Assembly (NCBI RefSeq): GCF_901709675.1
Contig: NC_051091.1
Coordinates: 7,042,967-7,106,966 of the forward strand
Direction of reading: 5' to 3'
Length of the DNA stretch: 64,000 nucleotides
Source of the DNA: Syngnathus acus
Lineage: Eukaryota > Chordata > Actinopteri > Syngnathiformes > Syngnathidae
The translations under genes were made by a program, and so were the position numbers. This document shows positions 13,001 to 26,865 of this stretch, piece by piece. Below the pieces are notes generated by a model. The model searched no databases. It worked only from the letters and a program-made list of their open reading frames with translations, and was not told the origin of the DNA. Numbering within the stretch: the stretch's first letter is position 1; each line of letters starts with the position of its first letter.

Positions 13001-16000
13001 TGTTCCCATTTCCACTCTGTTTGAAGCACACGGACTGAGCCGGAATGTCGAGGGGAGGGGAGGGGAGAGGAGAGGGGGCACCAGAGGGAGAATGATGGGA
13101 GAGGCGAAGGCCGTAATCCGAGAGGGGAGTCCCACAGGGCGGGCAGGCACATGGTCCTCTACCCTCCACAGTCGGTTTGGCGCATGGAGGAGAGAGCGAG
13201 ACGACAGCAGACTCAGCGTGCTCGGCTACATAAAGATAATGATGACGTATTGGTATCATTTAGTCCCGTTATTAGAAAACAAAGCTCATCGTTCAAGTTA
13301 TGTGCGCCGCTCAATTGAGATGCTTTGGCTGATTTATGGCAACATGAACATTTAGCTTGTGTACTAAACATCCATCTGCCAATACAAACAAAAAAGCTTG
13401 TGAACTTTGCTACGACAAAGCGACCGTGGCACACGTGATAAAATCTCAGGTATGAAAATGACATCATGAAAGAAGCTTTTCAGTCCTACTGTAAATTAGA
13501 GTATGGATATTCCGTGAGGATTACAATTGCCCAAAATGCGAAAACCCAGCAGCAGCAAACAAATGGCAGCCCAAAACACGCTGCAGTATTTACCAACTCT
13601 GGGGTAAAGAATATGAATTATGCATACTTTACGATGGAAGCGGAGATGAAAGACGACGGGGAGGACGCTAGACAGGAAGAATTTGAGATGCAGTTAACCG
13701 AAGAGCGTTTGGAGAGCTCCATTGGTAGCGGTGGCCCAGACACTGAGGACCTCAATCAAAAGCATTTGAAATATTTATATCGACGGTATATTTTAGTAAA
13801 AAAATCTCTCAAGGTCTTCTGAAGATTTTAATGAAATGTACCACACTGAAAGGCAACTAGGATGTAATATTAAAAGTGAGCCAAAGGGCAAATTCCACAC
13901 ATCTTCACTTATTAACTTGCTGAGGGACAGTCAGCCAAATGTGTCTTCAGAACTGTCTACGTTGCCATCAATGTCCCTCTCTTGGTGGTTGACGCGTGTT
14001 GCGCAGTTCATACAAGGTTCTGAAAAATACTTTTGATGCCTCAGGATGCACTTAAACATGCATGAGAGACGAGTCACACTTCTCAGATTGGAGTTCACAC
14101 AAACACACACACACCCCATGGCGATGCTTGCAAAGAAGCACCAACAAGAGAACTCCAACGGGCACGTTGAGATAAATATCGGGCCCCAGGTATGCGCTGC
14201 GAGTTCCTTAACAGCTCTCCTGGCACCTACACCGACAAGCTCCTCCAACACACAAACAAATATTTAAGTCAAACATGTTTGCCACACCCACATTCAAACA
14301 TGAGGCTCGGGACGAGTGTGCACATGAAAGACTTCATCTGAAGGCGTGTTTGACCACATTCATGAGGAACGGCCCAGCCCACGTTGCCTTGCAGCAGTCA
14401 CCGGTGAGGCTCTCATTATAAAATGGCATTTCCTAACATGCCATCATATTTAATCATTAAGCTTTACTTCAGTCAGATAGTTTGGAAAGGGTACAAAAAG
14501 ACTACTCCGTAGAATTAATTCAATCAATTAAAGAAGTTACAAGGAAACAACATATTTGATGCTGGCTCACTTCCAAACCATTTTGAACCACACCACCGTG
14601 TTGTGTCATGCGATTGTCTCCGATGCTTGTGGGAAAGAAAACCACAACATTCAAAACGGCTTGGTAGCAAATCTCGGTTTCAGCACTTAAAACAAGCCGG
14701 CATGTGTGGCAACAAACACCAGCAGAAGAGGGGGAAGACTCAGCCTCCCTCTGGACGAGCGTGGATGCTGGGAACAGCAGAACTGGTGCATCCGCATGGC
14801 AACCAGGGGGAAAGAACACTGTGTCCTCACTTTATGCAGAAGAAAAGAGGCGAGCGAGTACACGGGCTGTGTGTGCGCGTGTGTGTGCAATGCAGATTCA
14901 ATGGAGACGAGCTGATGAATGGCTTCATTAAAACAGCATTAGGAGAGGTGAAAGGGGTTGCAAACGGGAGCCATTTGCTTACGAGTTTGAACGTGCAGAA
15001 TCGACTCAATACAGACATTCGCTCTGCTGTACAATCCTTCAACTATATTTATAGTGCACACAGCCTTAAAAATATGAATCAACAGCAATAACATGGAGAA
15101 ACAAAGAAATGGAAAACAGAGGAAGAACTCAAAACGGGCGTTGTGCGTGCACGTGTTGCTCCGTGCGTGCGCGATAACGTGATTAGCCAGAGGGACCTAC
15201 ACGGAAGACAAATCTACATTACTCTTCCTCATTTTCCTTCATGCTCCTTCCAAACCCAGAAAAATGGGGGCAATTCTGTAACCGTAGCAACCAAGTGTGC
15301 CTACGTGCACAGACAAGCTGCTGCCGGAGAGGAAAGGTGGCACCAATGATTTCAGAGGGTTAAGATTTTATTTAGAATTATTTTCATTTCCCAAGTGTTT
15401 TTTTTTTCTTTCCACACCGCCTCTCCTCCCTTTGTTGTCGGGCTAAGGGTTGTTCAAATACAACCTGTCTCCATTGTGCAGCTTTTTATACACTTGTTTT
15501 TTTCTCGCACCCCTTACTCGGCCTCTTCCTATTCATCTGCTCGCCGTTCTAATTGTTTTGCAGAGGATATGAGCAGTTTTCCTCGCCTTTATATAGATAG
15601 ACCCATCTGCTTTTAAAGACGCATTCGTCAACTCGCACAAACATCCGCGGCCGGTTGTGTGTCAGCAATGTGGTCTGCACATGCGGAGACCGAGAGGCCA
15701 TTCAGCCGCTTTGAAGCACAACAGGAGGCTGGTGTGTGTCACACGTCATCGCCGCTGTCAAACATGATGAGGGGTAAAGGAGGGAGACGGAATGACAGAT
15801 AGAGGGGAGGGGGGGGGAGCAAGGAGGAGTGAGAAAAACAAAAAGTATGAGCGGAGAACCGGCGGGTTCTTTTCACAATGCTCCGATTGTTCAGTGGATG
15901 TGGGCCGAGAGAAAGAAAAAGATTGAAAATGAGCGTGAGGGAGGAAGGGATCGACAGCTTTTCACATTCTTGCGCTTGTTGAGTGGTTGTTGTGCTGTTG

Positions 16001-19000
16001 CAGTGGCTAAAGGGGTCAAGTCTTTTTTTATTATATGCTCTTGGCTTATTTACACATTTTTCCCCCCAAAGGCATGGCACTACAACAAACAGACATTATT
16101 TCCTCTTTCCCCGATTTATTTGTGTATTATATTTCAAACTCAAGGCCCAGCGGTGTTCTTCTGTAGGCATCATGTTATGTCAGACGAGTGTACCAGACTG
16201 ATTTTCTCTACTTTGCAAGGAGGAACTCACAGTTGCTTACCATTGCACTTTTTCTAGTCAGGGGTCGGAAATGTCGGACTTCCCCATTTTCTGGAACAAA
16301 GCATTAACATATAAATATGTCTCAATGTATTTTGAAGGTCATCCAGATAAGGGTGACCTCATAAGGTCATCAGCTCCCGCTCCCCCACAATGCACAGGGA
16401 CGCTCTACCTTTCAGCAGGCTTCTACAAATTGGCCAATCAAAAAGAATGTGGACTCAGAAGAGGAATTTTAAAGAGACTGAAGAGCCAAAGAGAAAAAGG
16501 CAGAGTATTAACTAAACGCAGGCACTAGCAGGGAGTACCAGAATGAAAAAAATGAAAGAGAAAATAAACAGATGTCTCCTTTTAAAGTGATAGGCAGCAC
16601 AAAACGATGTCTCGGTGGACATCGTGCAAAACAGAAGCGCTCCAAAATCTATCGAGTGATTTGTCACTGCCTTCGATCGTCATATTTTTGAAACCAAAGC
16701 TGACACACCTGAAACCGAGAGGAATTCCGTCAGCCGACCACGGCAAACTGAACATCTGTTGCCCAATCAGAGCACGGCGAGCATCTGGCTCGAATGAACA
16801 GCAGTCATCTCGCAGCCGAACTCCGACCTTACCCGGCTCGGCCGTGTGCATTTTTCTTTTCTTGGCGTGTTTACTTCCCTTTCTCGATCCACTCCGGTAC
16901 TCCACTCGCATCGCTTCATCTCTCGCTGACATTAATCAGGCGACCGTGCGCAACATCTGATATGCCAGATGTTGTCGTTCACCTGTCCCGCTTCATCGAC
17001 ATAGCGTGGAGGATGCCTTGATGGCTGACATTCCTCATTTTATCTCTCATCCTTTGACAGCATGTAGGAGGACAGATTAGACCATACATGGCTGAGTGTC
17101 TACTGTATATAACTGGCAAAAATGCTACAGCTAAAAAGACGCCACATAGTGAGCTATTATAGTGTACCCACTCGTGAAGAATGAGGAAGTAGCAGATTGG
17201 TAGAGTGATAGAGAAAATCAATGTTTTTTTTTCCACCCCCTAGCCATGTCAAGTCCATTGCTGACTCAGCACTGCACCTGAAACAAAGGCGGAGTAGCTG
17301 GTTCTGTTATTTACTACAGGAAAAGACGGAATTTGAGTCATTGAAAGAAAGAAAATAACCTTCAGCAGTGCTTTTTTTTTTTTGTCATGCTGCCGAACAA
17401 ACGTAAAGAGCTCAATTGTACGTGGATGTGTGAGTACTGTACAGACAGGAAGCTTCCTAGCACAATCAGTGTGTATTCAAGCCCGACTCCATACCCCCAC
17501 TTTCACGCTAGCATCCTTCCCGACTGATTCTTTTCAGCTCTGTCAGCAGATCCTTAATTCAGACTGAAACACTTTTGCTCACTCCAAAAAGCAACCTCGC
17601 AATCCCTCACCTAGCACAATAATGAACTGTGATAAACCAATGCCATTTATGTTCAGCAGATGTTTTGGTTTAAAGGCGTGTGATTAACTTCTTGTGATTG
17701 TTTAATTGTACTAGCTGGTGTTCTTTCTAAATGACAGGCAGACGCTAAACATTTAAACACAGACATCATCGGTAAAAAGTGTCATTAATTAAACAGCTCC
17801 CCATTTTCTCACAGCCACAATGAAGATGGGTCAGTGTTGCAATAACAATCACGCTGTAAACGCCATCAGGTAATGAAGTGCTTTTCAAAGCTGCCATCCT
17901 AACTGCACTCGATTTTTCTCTCCACCAACAGTGCATCAATCAAACACAACAGAAATAACATGTCCGGGCATAGTCTTACAGACGCGCGTGCACGCAAGCC
18001 TGTTTGCGGACAAACCCAGTGCTGTGTCAACACCTTTCCTATTGTGAGCCAGTGAAAGCGGCCATTTATCCGAAATCGTATGTTTCACTGGTTGCCGAGC
18101 AAACATGCGGTTGACTGACGGTGTGCGTGGAGGCAAGTCGACACCATTTCAGTTAACGCACCAACACGCGCACACACACGCCTCGCGTCCCCTTTCAGGG
18201 TGAAAGATCATCATGTCTGCTGCTGTGAATTTTCAACAGATGCTGCTCCCAAATGCCTTTTTGGGGCCATCTGCGAGTTGCTGAGAGTCGAACGATCAAT
18301 AGGAGTTATTCAAGCAGACCATCAGAGCGGACGGCTATGATATTGCTATTAGTGTCTCAGACAGACCACAAAAACAGCAAGATCAATAAGCTTTATTAAT
18401 GGTGAATGGGAATTTGGTTCACAGAGGAAGACGCTGATTAACAACTGTGTGGAACCGTAACAGATGCAATGCCAAAGTGTGTCAAAGATTCTGAAAGGCT
18501 TTCACATGGAATGCTTCCTGTTTTTTTTTTCTTTTGGCTACTATGGCGAGCTGGCTGATTAGTAAAACAGGAGTACTGTGTTGGCTGAATAAATGCAGTT
18601 CCATGAAGACTGTGACAGTGCCCAACTCTGAGCGAGCCGGAGTCTCTCTGAAAAGCAGAGTCCACTTCAGGATTCAATTCCAAAAGTACGTACAGTAAGC
18701 GCTCCAAACGTGAGATGAAAAGCTCATTACTTACCTTGGTGTATAAGCATTTGCATCTGTGTTGCAACATTTCTACTACTAAAGGTTCACACTGCTCACC
18801 TAACATTCTTTCAAATTTCCTTTATCCTGTGTGTTGTTTTTTAAGACCAAAGTATTTGAACACCTGGCCATTACTTCTACAGATGGTGAAAATGGAAGAA
18901 ATTTGAGGGCTGCTCACAGCTAGCCAAAAATGTGGGCTGCTTTGATTGAGGTCCGCCCCCCCCAAGTCTGTCTGTATGTCCTATAGTTGCACCATCACGC

Positions 19001-20598
19001 TGCAGAAGCCTTATCGACTTAAGCCATGAGGTGGGATTTACATTTATTTACCTTCCACGCAGAAGCAAAAAAGATTATTCCAGCTCCCAGATAAACACAG
19101 ACATGATTTGAGCGATTCCAGATTTTCACACCCAAATACAACAAGAGGGGCAAGGAGGAGGATTGGGAGTAACTGGACCACTTGTTCTGAATGGAACACG
19201 AGAAGCCCATGTGACGGAGAAGGTGGTGACCCATCTTATCTACTCATCTAGGCCAATTACAGCGGTAGCCAAAACCTTCTGTTCCAAAAGCCTTTCATTC
19301 TCTTTCCTGGTGTACCTGCCTTCCACTAACTAATCATATATTGAAAAATATATTATTATTATTATCAAATTTGGGGGGGGGGTTAATGCATCAAAACTAT
19401 TAGTTACTACATTTATCGGTGTTTGGTATCGGCATCGATAACTACTACTCATACTAGTATCGTTCTGAAAAAAGTGGTATGGAACATCCATACTGAACGC
19501 AGAAAACTTCACTTGCTTTTCAGCTTGCTGCAACATGACTGGCAGCCAACGAAGAACAAAATGGAAGCACATGTATTTGCTCCGACCACTACACATGGCA
19601 ATCTGGACGAGTAGTATTTGCTTGTTTGAGAAACACTGCACATCATGAGAGAGAGGATTCAGTGCCCATTGTGTTTCCTGTTTGCTAATGTCAACGGTCT
19701 AAATTGTTGATTTACTTGGCGGGTAGCGCTAAGAGGACGTCACAATATTTACATTGCTCAACAACTGCAGGACTAACACTTCCTCAAACCCTGCAATAGA
19801 TCGAAATAAATACACAGACTCCATTCTACATTTTCTTCACCACTTTACACAATAAACAAGCATTCAAAGACACAATTATGGACAATTTAGTCCTCAATAA
19901 ACTTAAGAACCATGTTTATGGGAGAAAGTTGGCGCACCACACACACCAGGGAGAATATGCAAATTCCACACAGGTGGGCCTGGGTTAAGATTTGAACCCT
20001 GGACCTCTCTATAGTGATGCAAATATGCTCACCACTTGAAGACTACAATAATTAAAAAAAAAAAAAAGGCTCTAATGGGGAGATAATCTATACACTATGA
20101 CATCACAAGGACCATTATTTAAATCGAACATCAGGGCAAAGGATCACCAAACAGGTCAGAAAAAGTTCTCATTTCCACATTGTTAAAGTAAGGCATTCTA
20201 TTTTAAACAGTTCTCACACATTCCCCATTGCAAACTACAACAATGACAAAAATACATTGCTATATAATGACTGTCAAGAATGATTATGTTTGAAAAGGAA
20301 GACTTTTTTGATGCATCTCTTGTTTTGGACCTCAACAGATGGCGGTGCAGGTGTACCTAATAAAGTGGCCAGTGAGCGCAGCCACTACCAGCGTGCCTGC
20401 CTGACGACAGAAGCATCCACAAACACAACCAATGGGGCTTTAACTCACCCCAATGCATTGCATGGGGGGGACAAAACACCATTGGACGCTAAGGAACAAT
20501 CTCCGATTAGTTGCAACGTGTAAGGCACACATGCTCGGGCGGTATGCGGAGCTCAGCAGCCTGCAGCACAGACATGCGGGAGACAGTGATGAGAAAGA

Positions 20599-20671
<73 letters not shown>

Positions 20672-21124
20672 CGCCCTGCCTTGTTCCATGTTGAAACTGT
20701 AAGCCTTCTGCTTGTCGTACTTAGCGGACAAACAGCAAATAACGCGTGAGCTTTTACACCTTAACAAGCGGTTGGTGGTCAACAACACTGAAGCTTGGGC
20801 GTTTCCCCCCCCCATTCTGTCTTTGTTGGCGGATTGCGCTCAACGTTAGCAGGCGAGCGACCACATGAGCGAGCACACGTCGGATCAGAGTCGCTGCGAT
20901 CATTACGCATAAATAAAGAGACATTATGAGAAGACGAATAATTGACATATAAACGGGAGATGTTGGCAGCAGATAAAAAATACTATCAATACGACAAAAT
21001 TGCTCATTTATTAAAGCGTCGTTGCATCTTCGCTTGGGAAGCTTTGAAAAGTTTTACCTTTAACTTGAGTTTCATATTCGGCCACGATCTCCTTGTCCTT
21101 TCGGAATTTGGCCGGAGACGTCAT
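1..21124 (-). CDS. srgap2: srgap2, SLIT-ROBO Rho GTPase-activating protein 2, 5' part (coding exons 1 and 2; gene continues beyond the left edge)
   Basis: The coding parts are complement(21058..21124) and complement(1458..1654). The encoded start, MTSPAKFRKDKEIV followed by AEYETQVK, and the next exon with CLDQQCELRVQLLQDLQDFF and RKKAEIEMDYSRN match the N-terminal F-BAR domain of srGAP2 much better than srGAP1 or srGAP3; CLDQQCELRV is diagnostic. Known role: a membrane-bending inverse F-BAR protein with RhoGAP and SH3 domains that acts at the plasma membrane of neurons downstream of SLIT-ROBO, in migration, neurite branching and spine maturation. Only the first 87 residues are here; the rest of the F-BAR, the GAP and the SH3 lie outside. 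The exon 1/exon 2 junction restores a Glu codon (G plus AA). The head-to-head neighbour fam72a supports orthology to vertebrate SRGAP2. Whether this is the only srgap2 copy in the fish cannot be judged. Confidence 0.95.
1458..1654 (-). CDS. srgap2: srgap2 coding exon 2 (F-BAR helix 1 region)
   Basis: The exon has 197 bases. The acceptor TTGACAG lies just upstream (1655 and above) and the probable donor is TAT|GTAACA at 1457. It encodes IRAQLVEQLK, CLDQQCELRV, QLLQDLQDFF, RKKAEIEMDY, SRNMEKLAER, FLTKTRSTKD and HLLKY, an amphipathic helix of the F-BAR domain that contributes to dimerisation and membrane binding. The 3' end of the exon is the less certain end. The remembered srGAP family sequence at this point is about one residue shorter (TKDQQ or TKDHQQY before KKDQN), but no other GT donor is nearby. 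Translation past the donor meets a stop after a few codons. Confidence 0.93.
4506..4834. mobile_element. degenerate hAT-like MITE fragment
   Basis: The left end reads CAGGGATTTTCAAATGG and the right end, reverse complemented, reads CATCGATTGTCAACCTGTGG. These are imperfect terminal inverted repeats of the CAG...GATTnTCAA type seen at the ends of non-autonomous hAT elements in fish. The interior has the usual GGACCACC and GGGCCGCGGACCACAG segments near the two ends and no coding capacity. The flanking 8-mers (CTCTGGGG and CTCGAGAG) agree at only 5 of 8 positions, consistent with an old insertion or with misjudged ends. Confidence 0.5.
5975..5987 (+). repeat. G13 homopolymer
   Basis: An uninterrupted run of 13 G in srgap2 intron 1. 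It is length-unstable and could form a G-quadruplex. Confidence 0.9.
6999..7058 (+). repeat. (TG)n microsatellite
   Basis: About 30 uninterrupted TG units in srgap2 intron 1. It produces spurious long frames of alternating Val/Cys or His/Thr on either strand, which were discarded. Confidence 0.97.
20603..20668 (+). repeat. (GA)n microsatellite
   Basis: About 33 GA units in srgap2 intron 1, about 400 bp downstream (in srgap2 sense) of exon 1. Purine-rich on the plus strand and therefore polypyrimidine in the srgap2 transcript. It lies close enough to the promoter to be a possible GAGA-type element, which is inference only. Confidence 0.95.
21058..21124 (-). CDS. srgap2: srgap2 coding exon 1 (start codon)
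   Basis: This exon holds 67 coding bases: 22 codons from ATG (first base 21124) plus one base of a split codon, followed by the donor GTAAAAC at 21057 and below. The peptide begins MTSPAKFRKDKEIV and ends ETQVK. It is the short N-terminal lead of srGAP2, differing from the human protein only by conservative changes (K to R, I to V, D to E). The exon is too short to stand out as an open frame and was found by reading the minus strand. The start is chosen because MTSPAKF is the family start. A CpG-rich leader lies upstream. Confidence 0.95.
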
Positions 21125-21560
21125 GGCTGGAGTTTGGAGAGCAAACCACTTGTCCACGCTGTAAAGTCAATTTGCTCCTAATTGGGCAATAAAAACAAGC
21201 TTGATGGGGGGACTGGGGGAGAATATCCGCGTCGCGGCTAGGTGAGAAGGAATGGGGTAAAAAAAAAAAAGGGGGGAATCCAGATGAGAAAATGTGTCTC
21301 CTCGCTTGCTGAGCCCGCCGCTCCGTATTGTCTCCCTGCGTGTGTTCACTGAGGGCGCATTGTGAGTTTGGCGCTGCTTCTGCTGCTGCACAATTCTCAT
21401 GCGCGCCTCCTCTAAGCCACCGGCTGTGCTGCAAAGCGTTTAAAGTCAAAAGGGAGATACATCCCCGCCTCTGAAACGGCGATAACTTGTCAGTATGCAC
21501 TCCAGAAGCGTCCGCTTACTCCTTCGATCCCGCCTGAAATGATCTGTGCTCACCCCATGA
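21125..21560 (-). promoter_or_regulatory. srgap2: srgap2 5' leader and CpG-rich proximal promoter
   Basis: Immediately upstream of the srgap2 ATG, this stretch is visibly richer in CpG than its surroundings (GGATCAGAG-type AT-poor text, TCCGCGTCGCGG at about 21226-21237, repeated GCGC and CCGCC words). There is no convincing TATA box. A minus-strand CCAAT (ATTGG at 21181-21185) lies about 57 bp from the ATG, so it may be inside the leader rather than a promoter element. The transcription start cannot be placed from sequence alone. Confidence 0.6.
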
Positions 21561-22143
21561 AGTAGTGAGAGAGAGGAGGAACCAGTGGAGGGGTTGGCAG
21601 TTCCTCCACACTACGTACTGCACATGACATAAGGATGGACGCGTGCAAGTCTATCTTTGAAGCACTTAAGGCAACCTTCAAAAGCAAAATAATACTTGTC
21701 TAATTCATTTAAACAATAATAGATTTCTTTTATTTAATGAATGCCAGTCACACATATTTGTATCAAATGTAGACATTAAGTACACAATTGCTTTGAAACG
21801 GGGGCGAGAGAGCAGTTTATTTTAAACGACAAAATGTTTTTCCATATGCTGCATGCAATAATTTAGAGTGCCAAATAACTTGCAAAGACCGGAAGTAGTC
21901 ACCAACGCTACCAAGCTACAACTAATATACAAATTGGTCTTATCTTGACACTATCTCTATAACGTTGATAAGAATTTCACTGACATTGAAATAGTAATGT
22001 GTCAATTAAAACGTAACCATTGTTTTACACTTCCGGTCAAGGAAAAACTTTTCATAGTCATGAAGCCTGCCCCGCCTAATTGAATAGAACAGAGGTTTTG
22101 AGTCTGCGGTTGGCTGTAATAGTCTAAATGACGTTGAAAGAAA
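21561..22143. promoter_or_regulatory. central part of the bidirectional srgap2-fam72a intergenic region
   Basis: This AT-rich linker lies between the two divergent leaders. It contains a minus-strand CCAAT (ATTGG at 21933-21937) and no coding frame of note. With both flanks it makes a 1.55 kb ATG-to-ATG spacer, typical of a shared divergent promoter region. Confidence 0.6.
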
Positions 22144-22288
22144 CCAATCAGCATAGGAATCAACTGAGAATGGTCACGCCTATGTAGAATATATAACCAA
22201 TTAAACACGGGTTTATGATATGCCTGACCAATCGTGTGCGGCGCTGTGGCGTCTGGCCAATCAGAGCTAAGCCTGGGTTCTTTTCAAA
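22144..22288 (+). promoter_or_regulatory. fam72a: fam72a promoter: four CCAAT boxes and a CHR-like element
   Basis: CCAAT pentamers on the plus strand begin at 22144, 22197, 22228 and 22257; three have good NF-Y flanks (AACCAATCAG, GACCAATCG, GGCCAATCAG). The last three are spaced 31 and 29 bp. A TTCAAA (reverse of the CHR consensus TTTGAA) follows at 22283-22288, 26 bp from the start of the last CCAAT. Multiple CCAAT boxes about three helical turns apart followed by a CHR is the known layout of G2/M genes controlled by NF-Y and the DREAM/MuvB complexes. FAM72A is known as a proliferation-linked gene. The function at this site is inferred. Confidence 0.7.
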
Positions 22289-23934
<1,646 letters not shown>

Positions 23935-24295
23935 AGATGGAAATGGATGACCAGAGACACTTTGCAGCAGCTACCAGTGGAGAGGTGGAATCGTATGAGT
24001 GAAAGACAAGGACGACCTTAAAGTGTACTTTAAAATCACATAGGACTTAAAAGGCGCTGCTTTATTTCGGCTAAATTACGCCTGAAGCCACGCCCCAATC
24101 AATGATGTCACAGCAAGTGTTTGGCCTTGGGCAAGCGGCAGAACACCTGCTCTGACACACACGGGGATTAGTCGGGCCTGAAGGATGGCACACTCCAAAG
24201 GTTGACTCCCCAGAAAACAGCGCGATGGTTGTGCTTCTTATCACGATGTGTTCATGCTGTGTAAATTGCGATTAAATCATCACCAGCTTTTGCTG
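23935..24295 (+). other. fam72a: fam72a 3' untranslated region (presumed)
   Basis: Non-coding sequence following the stop. The first plausible cleavage signal is ATTAAA at 24271-24276, giving a 3' UTR of about 350 bases. The boundary is a guess without transcript data. Confidence 0.4.
24271..24276 (+). terminator. fam72a: candidate polyadenylation signal ATTAAA for fam72a
   Basis: This is the commonest variant of AATAAA, 337 bases after the fam72a stop. No canonical AATAAA occurs between the stop and this site. Use of this signal is unproven. Confidence 0.35.
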
Positions 24296-26865
24296 TCAAG
24301 CTAAAGGTACGCCCATAAACAGTTTCCAATCATTAAATCTCATACTGTGCTTAAATTAAGCCGGGATTTCTGACACAATTACTCCAAGTCTAGTATAATA
24401 AGAATCAATTTAGCAGTCAAGTGTGGCAATATGAAACCGTTTCTTTGAATGGAGGAAAAAAATGGCAAAGTGGCTTTAAAGGACAACATGGGCTACACAA
24501 AGTGAAATTGTAGAGTATGTGGGATGCATTGACATGTGCACGCACGTATGCCCCAAGTCCTACTGGATGTGTGATGCTGTGACACTGCCTGAACTATTTA
24601 GCACATTTGAAAGGGGCCTAATGTTGGTTGTTTTGTTTTGATTTTGTATGTACTCGTGTCACGATAGCGCCTCTAAATTAGGACAATGACTAAAAAGTGA
24701 AACATTGAATCTTGGGTTTCCATCATAATTGAGTGCAATCGTCATGTAGCTAGATTTCCAAATCGGTTTTCTCATCGGAAATATTGGGGGAATGAGTTTG
24801 GACTTTACAGGATGTGTTTAATGTAACAGTTTAACATTTCAAAGGTGTCAAAGATAGACCCTAACCCTGTAATATTAACACACACATAGAGAATTTGCAA
24901 CCAAAAAATGTAAATATATTTAAAAAAACTAATCAGTGATTCAACAAGAATCAAGTTATTTATGCTCCTCATTTCTGAATCATATGACGATTGTGGTATT
25001 CACGTTTTGATGTTTCAACATTCGTTTGGCTATAGTAACTTTTGAAATCCACGTTGCCCTCCTTGAGACCATGCTAAGATGCTAAAGTTAGCATCTTTTG
25101 TCCTTTCTATTGAAGCAAAAACAAATTCCTGCTCTGCAGTTGTCTTTCGTTTGTGCACAAGCAAAACAAACTTATCAATAAGACTGACAGTCTCCATAAC
25201 AATTGTCATTTTAGTGAACCACTAAAACTGTTATTTAAGACCAAATACTTCCACATGCTTCCTTTTTGTTTACAATCTTCGTTTACAAGTGCATTGTTTT
25301 GTAATGTGCATTTAATATATTTCATATTTCATTCGATGTTTGCTTTTGTACGGTTGGGTGTATGTGTGTTTGTGTCGGTCTACCACAAGAAGGTATCTGA
25401 ACTTTCTCTGGTTATGACAATAGTCACATGATAATAATAATGATAAAAAAAATTTTTAGTGTTTATGAAGTGAATAACTAATTTCTTGCCCTGCTGAAAA
25501 TTTATATTTTGGAATTGCACTGAAACTGAATTGATAATTTGGAAAAACGATTGTTGTTTTGTTTGCTTATTGTTGAATTAAATCAAAAGCTTTTTTTTTC
25601 CTTTTCAAAACAAATAAAATAAATAATAAATATACACTCCCCACCACTCTTTTGGGGTTGTTTGAAACAGGACGTCAAGTTTCACAGGTTATTTTAATTG
25701 AAAGCTGTTTTTATTTTAATTGAATATCAGACTCGTGGAAACGATAGTGCAAGTCAAAGACAAATTATACGCTTATTTAAAAAAAAAAAAAAAAAAAGGT
25801 AAAACAAACACCACCCGGAAAACAAGTGTTAGTGCTCTATTGACGTTTTGATCAGTTCTCTACCGCCCTCTTGTGGATGAGATATAAAATTGCATGCACA
25901 AGCGGAATTGGCGTCAAGCAGATAATTATGGATCCAAATTGGAAATAAAATTATTTTCTTGATTATGCAATTTCAAAATAACATTTATATGTTTAAAACT
26001 CAAAACAATTCCTCATGATAGTTTTGATGGGCTCTATAGAATAGAAAGGCTCACCAGTTCTTTACACACAAATTCAACGTACTCTATACCTCATAGTCCA
26101 TACACTTCTATTTTGTGACAACGGCAACTCGACACCAGTAAGTAAATTAAGTTTTCTTTTTTTGTTTTGCCTTGTTCCAAGTTTCACCTTGATTTTTGTT
26201 TGGCATGAGTCAGACTGCAACAAAACTATAGTCTGCTGGAATGTAAAATTGGGGGCACACAAATTATATGCAGAAATTAATTTTATTGATACATAATTTG
26301 TATTTAGAGAGACTTCAAATCCAACCAGTAATGTGGGTGCATTATTCATATAATCTTTTCAATGGCCAAGAATTACTACACACAAAATCATTTTAGAGTC
26401 ATTTTATTCAAGACTATAATCACCGATATAATATTTGAATAATAAGCATTTTAGTCTTTGCATGGAATAGGAATGACTGCGATACGTCAATGTATCAGTT
26501 TCAACAAAATACTGTGACGCTAGATGGCGTAGTTGTACCATGAATATAACCCGAGGTCTCGCAGGAGTGGAGGGACAACCAGATTGCAAACCTGTCTTTA
26601 AGAATCATAAAATCTGCATTTTAATAACCGCAAATACAAGGACTTCGACTTCGCAACAATACTCTTTGTATTATTTTTGTAATATTTGAATTCAACACGT
26701 TCCATAACGTGCATGTATTCTTTTAAGCAATATTGTACAAATACATCCAAAGCGCCTTGTTTATCAAAAAGGCCTCATAAAGTTTGTCAGCTTTATACTA
26801 TTTTTGTCATTATTGATATTAAACGCGTAATAATGAACTACTCCCTTAAAGGCAGATAGCATAGA
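24296..26865. other. intergenic, AT-rich, no gene seen
   Basis: AT-rich sequence downstream of fam72a with long A runs (about 25779-25797). No open frame resembles a known protein and no repeat family could be named. Confidence 0.7.

Larger units (their letters stand above)
1655..21057 (-). other. srgap2: srgap2 intron 1 (19.4 kb)
   Basis: This single large intron separates the start-codon exon from the first F-BAR exon, bounded by GTAAAAC on the exon 1 side and TTGACAG on the exon 2 side. It contains no recognisable coding exon. It holds a degenerate hAT-like element (4506-4834), a G run (5975-5987), a (TG)n tract (6999-7058), a (GA)n tract (20603-20668) and many short A/T runs. Longer open frames inside it (for example 10456-10863 and 13466-13822) match nothing I know. 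Large first introns of neuronal genes often host enhancers; that is inference here. Confidence 0.9.

Noticed and set aside
20453-20815. Arg/Glu and Ser/Leu repeat frames on both strands
   Set aside because: They are produced by the (GA)n microsatellite at 20603-20668.
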